Shown piece after piece: positions 5,849 through 7,742 of a stretch of DNA of 7,742 bases. The notes under the pieces were generated by a model. The model did not search any database, was not told the origin of the DNA, and worked only from the letters and a program-made list of their open reading frames with translations. Numbering within the stretch: the stretch's first letter is position 1; every line of letters begins with the position of its first letter. A program made the translations under genes and the position numbers. Origin of the DNA: an uncultured Eggerthellaceae bacterium (GTDB lineage Bacteria > Actinomycetota > Coriobacteriia > Coriobacteriales > Eggerthellaceae); the NCBI GenBank assembly GCA_934645125.1, contig CAKUDT010000059.1, positions 1-7,742 on the forward strand, in the 5' to 3' direction.

Positions 5849-6888
5849 TGCAATTCGTGAGCGATAAAAACATCATCGATGCGTGGGATGGCGATATCCC
5901 CAAGCTTTTGGATATCCTGGAAAACGGCTTTCTGCAATGGCGTGCGGGCGAAATCCTGCAGCCGGAAAAAAGCTCGCAGATACTGAATGCCGCGGACCAA
6001 ACGCGCGTCAACTGCATGCCGGCAACACTTCTGTCGAATGCGGTGTCGGGCGTGAAGCTCGTGTCGGTTTTCCCAAGAAACGCCCAAGTGGGAAAGAAAA
6101 ACGTCTCGGGAGCGGTGCTGCTTTTAGATGCGACCGATGGCTCCCCACGTGCGGTTATGGGGGCCGCGCTTGTCACGGCGCTCAGAACAGCGCTGGTATC
6201 CGGCGTTGCTGCACGGCGTCTTGCCGTTCCGAACCCGAAGAAGCTTGCGCTGCTTGGCTCGGGCGAGCAGGCGAAATACCATGCCGTGGTGCTCTGCGCT
6301 CTGTTTCCGCACCTTCAGGAAGTGGCCATTGCTTCGCGCAGCTCGGCGCATGCCGAAAAACTTGCAAACGAGCTAGCGCGCGCAGTGTCCGTTCCTTCTG
6401 TCCATGCCGCGGCAAACTGTGCCGAAGCGGCTACGGATGCGGATTTGATTGTGACTGCCATCAGCGCGCAAGAGCCCGTTTTGAAGGCGGATTGGATAAA
6501 GCCGGGCGCTACGTATTTCCATGTGGGTGGCTACGAAGACGAGTACGCCGTGGTTCAGAAGGCGGATAAGATCGTATGCGATTCTTGGCCGGCGTTGAAG
6601 CACCGGGGCAGCCCCACGCTTGCGCGTATGTACCAGGACGGCCTTCTGACGGATAGCAACATTTATGCGGAGCTGGCCGACTTGTTCGCTGATTCGCTGC
6701 TTGGGCGCACGTCCAATGATGAATTTATCTATTTCAACGCCATTGGACTGGGTTTTACCGATATGCTTATTGCCAGCGAACTTTTGTGGCAATGCGAGGA
6801 AAAACAGCAGGTCACTTCGCTAGAAATGGGCGAAGGCGACATATTGGCATGCGCTGGCCTGCTTGAGAGGCTTTCTGCCGCACAATAA
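5848..6888 (+). CDS. Ornithine cyclodeaminase/mu-crystallin family protein
   Basis: This 346-residue NAD(P)-binding protein is of the family that includes ornithine cyclodeaminase, alanine dehydrogenase, ketimine reductase and SbnB-type dehydrogenases. These make or consume amino or imino acids. Lys70 in GVKLVSVFP is the likely conserved substrate-binding lysine. ALRTALVSG (residues 111-119) matches the family's RTA block, and GSGEQA at 137-142 is the dinucleotide motif. The usual GADxPGKxEL region is replaced by FHVGGYEDEYAVV, so activity as a true ornithine cyclodeaminase is doubtful. From memory, the C-terminal KHRGSP, IYAEL and GRTSNDE patterns resemble a divergent branch sometimes annotated as tyramine oxidase subunit B. 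GGAGG (5833-5837) suits either ATG 5848 (10-base spacing) or GTG 5845 (7-base spacing), a one-residue difference. Overlap with the ATP-grasp stop implies translational coupling. Confidence 0.88.
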   Translation: MQFVSDKNIIDAWDGDIPKLLDILENGFLQWRAGEILQPEKSSQILNAADQTRVNCMPATLLSNAVSGVKLVSVFPRNAQVGKKNVSGAVLLLDATDGSPRAVMGAALVTALRTALVSGVAARRLAVPNPKKLALLGSGEQAKYHAVVLCALFPHLQEVAIASRSSAHAEKLANELARAVSVPSVHAAANCAEAATDADLIVTAISAQEPVLKADWIKPGATYFHVGGYEDEYAVVQKADKIVCDSWPALKHRGSPTLARMYQDGLLTDSNIYAELADLFADSLLGRTSNDEFIYFNAIGLGFTDMLIASELLWQCEEKQQVTSLEMGEGDILACAGLLERLSAAQ

Positions 6889-6892
6889 GGCT

Positions 6893-6913
6893 GCGCGCGA
6901 TAATGCGGCGCGC
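6893..6913 (+). other. GC-rich dyad between the cyclodeaminase-family gene and the last gene
   Basis: GCGCGC at 6893-6898 and again at 6908-6913 can pair around a 9-base loop, just after the cyclodeaminase-family stop codon at 6886-6888. No T-run follows, so it is a poor intrinsic terminator. Because GCGCGC is self-complementary and common in this DNA, chance is a real alternative. Confidence 0.3.
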
Positions 6914-6957
6914 TTGACGCATGGTACGGGTATGATTTGTTCGATTGGTTTTGCTTC

Positions 6958-7742
6958 ATGGGAAAGAAATTGATAAAGCGTGCGGTGTTGGGCCTTCCGA
7001 AGCCGATTATCGGAAAGGTCATGGTGGCGCACTATCTTAAACGGCATCCTCATCAAATCGATGAGTGCCTCGCTCATTTTCTTTCCGCGGACCAGCAGCG
7101 CGATAAAGCTTATGTGGGGCAGGTGAAGGCAGCGGTGCGTGCCGCCATGGACCAGTATCTGATTGCGCCCGCGGAATACTTCCTTTACGATTTCGCGCAC
7201 CTTTCTGACCAGGAAAAACGTGCTGTTGTGGGAGATTTGGAGCGAACGATTCTCTGCTCGCGCCTCTATAATTCCACCGCTTCTGGTTACGTGTTCATGG
7301 ACAAGATGAAAACGTACGATGCGTTTTCGCCCTTTTTCAAGCGCGATGTGTGCCTGATTTCTGGCGAGGCGGATTATCAGAAGTTCCTCGATTTTTCCCG
7401 GGCGCACGAAACGTTTATGGTGAAGCCCGCGGCGGCATCGCGTGGAAACGGTATTGTGCTGGTCAGCAGAGATGCGGACGTGGATGCGTGCGAGCAATTC
7501 CAGGAGATTCTGCGCAAAGGTGCGTGCGTTCTTGAAGAGCGCATCGAGCAAGGTTCGGAGCTAGCGGCGCTTCATCCGCAAAGCGTGAACACGGTGCGCT
7601 ATGCCACGTATTATGAGAACGGCACTATCACGACGCTCGCGTGCTTCCTTAAAATCGGGCGCGGCACATCGGTGGTGGATAACGGCGGCGCCGGCGGGCT
7701 ACTTGCCGCAGTGGACAGCGAAACGGGAGTTATCCTTACGGC
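6958..7742 (+). CDS. Sugar-transfer-associated ATP-grasp protein (partial, 3' end missing)
   Basis: The frame runs from ATG 6958 through 261 codons with no stop and is cut by the window edge. It reads as an ATP-grasp protein of the type Pfam calls sugar-transfer associated (ATPgrasp_ST), commonly found in polysaccharide loci. A helical, basic N-terminal region (MGKKLIKRAVLGLPKPIIGK) precedes FMVKPAAASRGNGIVLV (Lys156 is the probable ATP-binding lysine). VLEERIEQ follows at about 191-198, then HPQSVNTVR at 206-214 with Asn211 and Arg214, and the glycine-rich VDNGGAGGL. The reaction is not established for this group as far as I know; ligation of an acid to a glycan precursor is an inference. 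No clear Shine-Dalgarno sequence precedes this ATG. An in-frame TTG at 6937 would add seven residues but is no better supported. Confidence 0.85.
   Translation, partial: MGKKLIKRAVLGLPKPIIGKVMVAHYLKRHPHQIDECLAHFLSADQQRDKAYVGQVKAAVRAAMDQYLIAPAEYFLYDFAHLSDQEKRAVVGDLERTILCSRLYNSTASGYVFMDKMKTYDAFSPFFKRDVCLISGEADYQKFLDFSRAHETFMVKPAAASRGNGIVLVSRDADVDACEQFQEILRKGACVLEERIEQGSELAALHPQSVNTVRYATYYENGTITTLACFLKIGRGTSVVDNGGAGGLLAAVDSETGVILT

Overview
The window holds one co-directional (+ strand) run of seven protein-coding genes for sugar-nucleotide and cell-surface glycan synthesis. It is preceded by about 400 bp of apparently non-coding DNA and cut by the right edge inside the seventh gene. G+C is moderate (roughly 50-58% in the lines I counted by eye). 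GTG and TTG starts are used next to ATG, and several genes have good Shine-Dalgarno sequences. The protein flavour suggests an anaerobic Gram-positive bacterium, possibly Coriobacteriia (Eggerthellaceae-like), but that is a weak inference from remembered protein similarity.

Layout: (1) 1-402, upstream region with an 11-bp perfect inverted repeat inside a larger dyad (244-292) and weak promoter-like elements. (2) 403-1305, rfbA/rmlA, glucose-1-phosphate thymidylyltransferase. (3) 1309-2313, rfbB/rmlB, dTDP-glucose 4,6-dehydratase. (4) 2332-3510, a DegT/DnrJ/EryC1/StrS PLP aminotransferase of VioA-like type. (5) 3586-4386, a single-membrane-anchor phosphoglycosyl transferase ('bacterial sugar transferase'). 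(6) 4387-4558, a gap that begins with a 12-bp tandem repeat lying in frame behind the transferase stop codon. (7) 4559-5848, an ATP-grasp ligase. (8) 5848-6888, an ornithine cyclodeaminase/mu-crystallin family protein whose start overlaps the ligase stop. (9) 6958 to the edge, a partial ATP-grasp protein of the 'sugar-transfer associated' type.

How they may work together: RmlA and RmlB convert glucose-1-phosphate and dTTP to dTDP-4-keto-6-deoxyglucose. RmlC and RmlD, needed for dTDP-rhamnose, are absent from the window. Instead an aminotransferase follows directly, so the likely product is a dTDP-4-amino-4,6-dideoxyhexose such as dTDP-viosamine. The sugar transferase would load a phospho-sugar onto a polyprenyl-phosphate carrier. 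The tightly coupled ATP-grasp and cyclodeaminase-family pair is not a standard part of this pathway. The most interesting hypothesis here is that it makes an unusual amino or imino acid and joins it by an amide bond to the amino sugar or to another glycan component.
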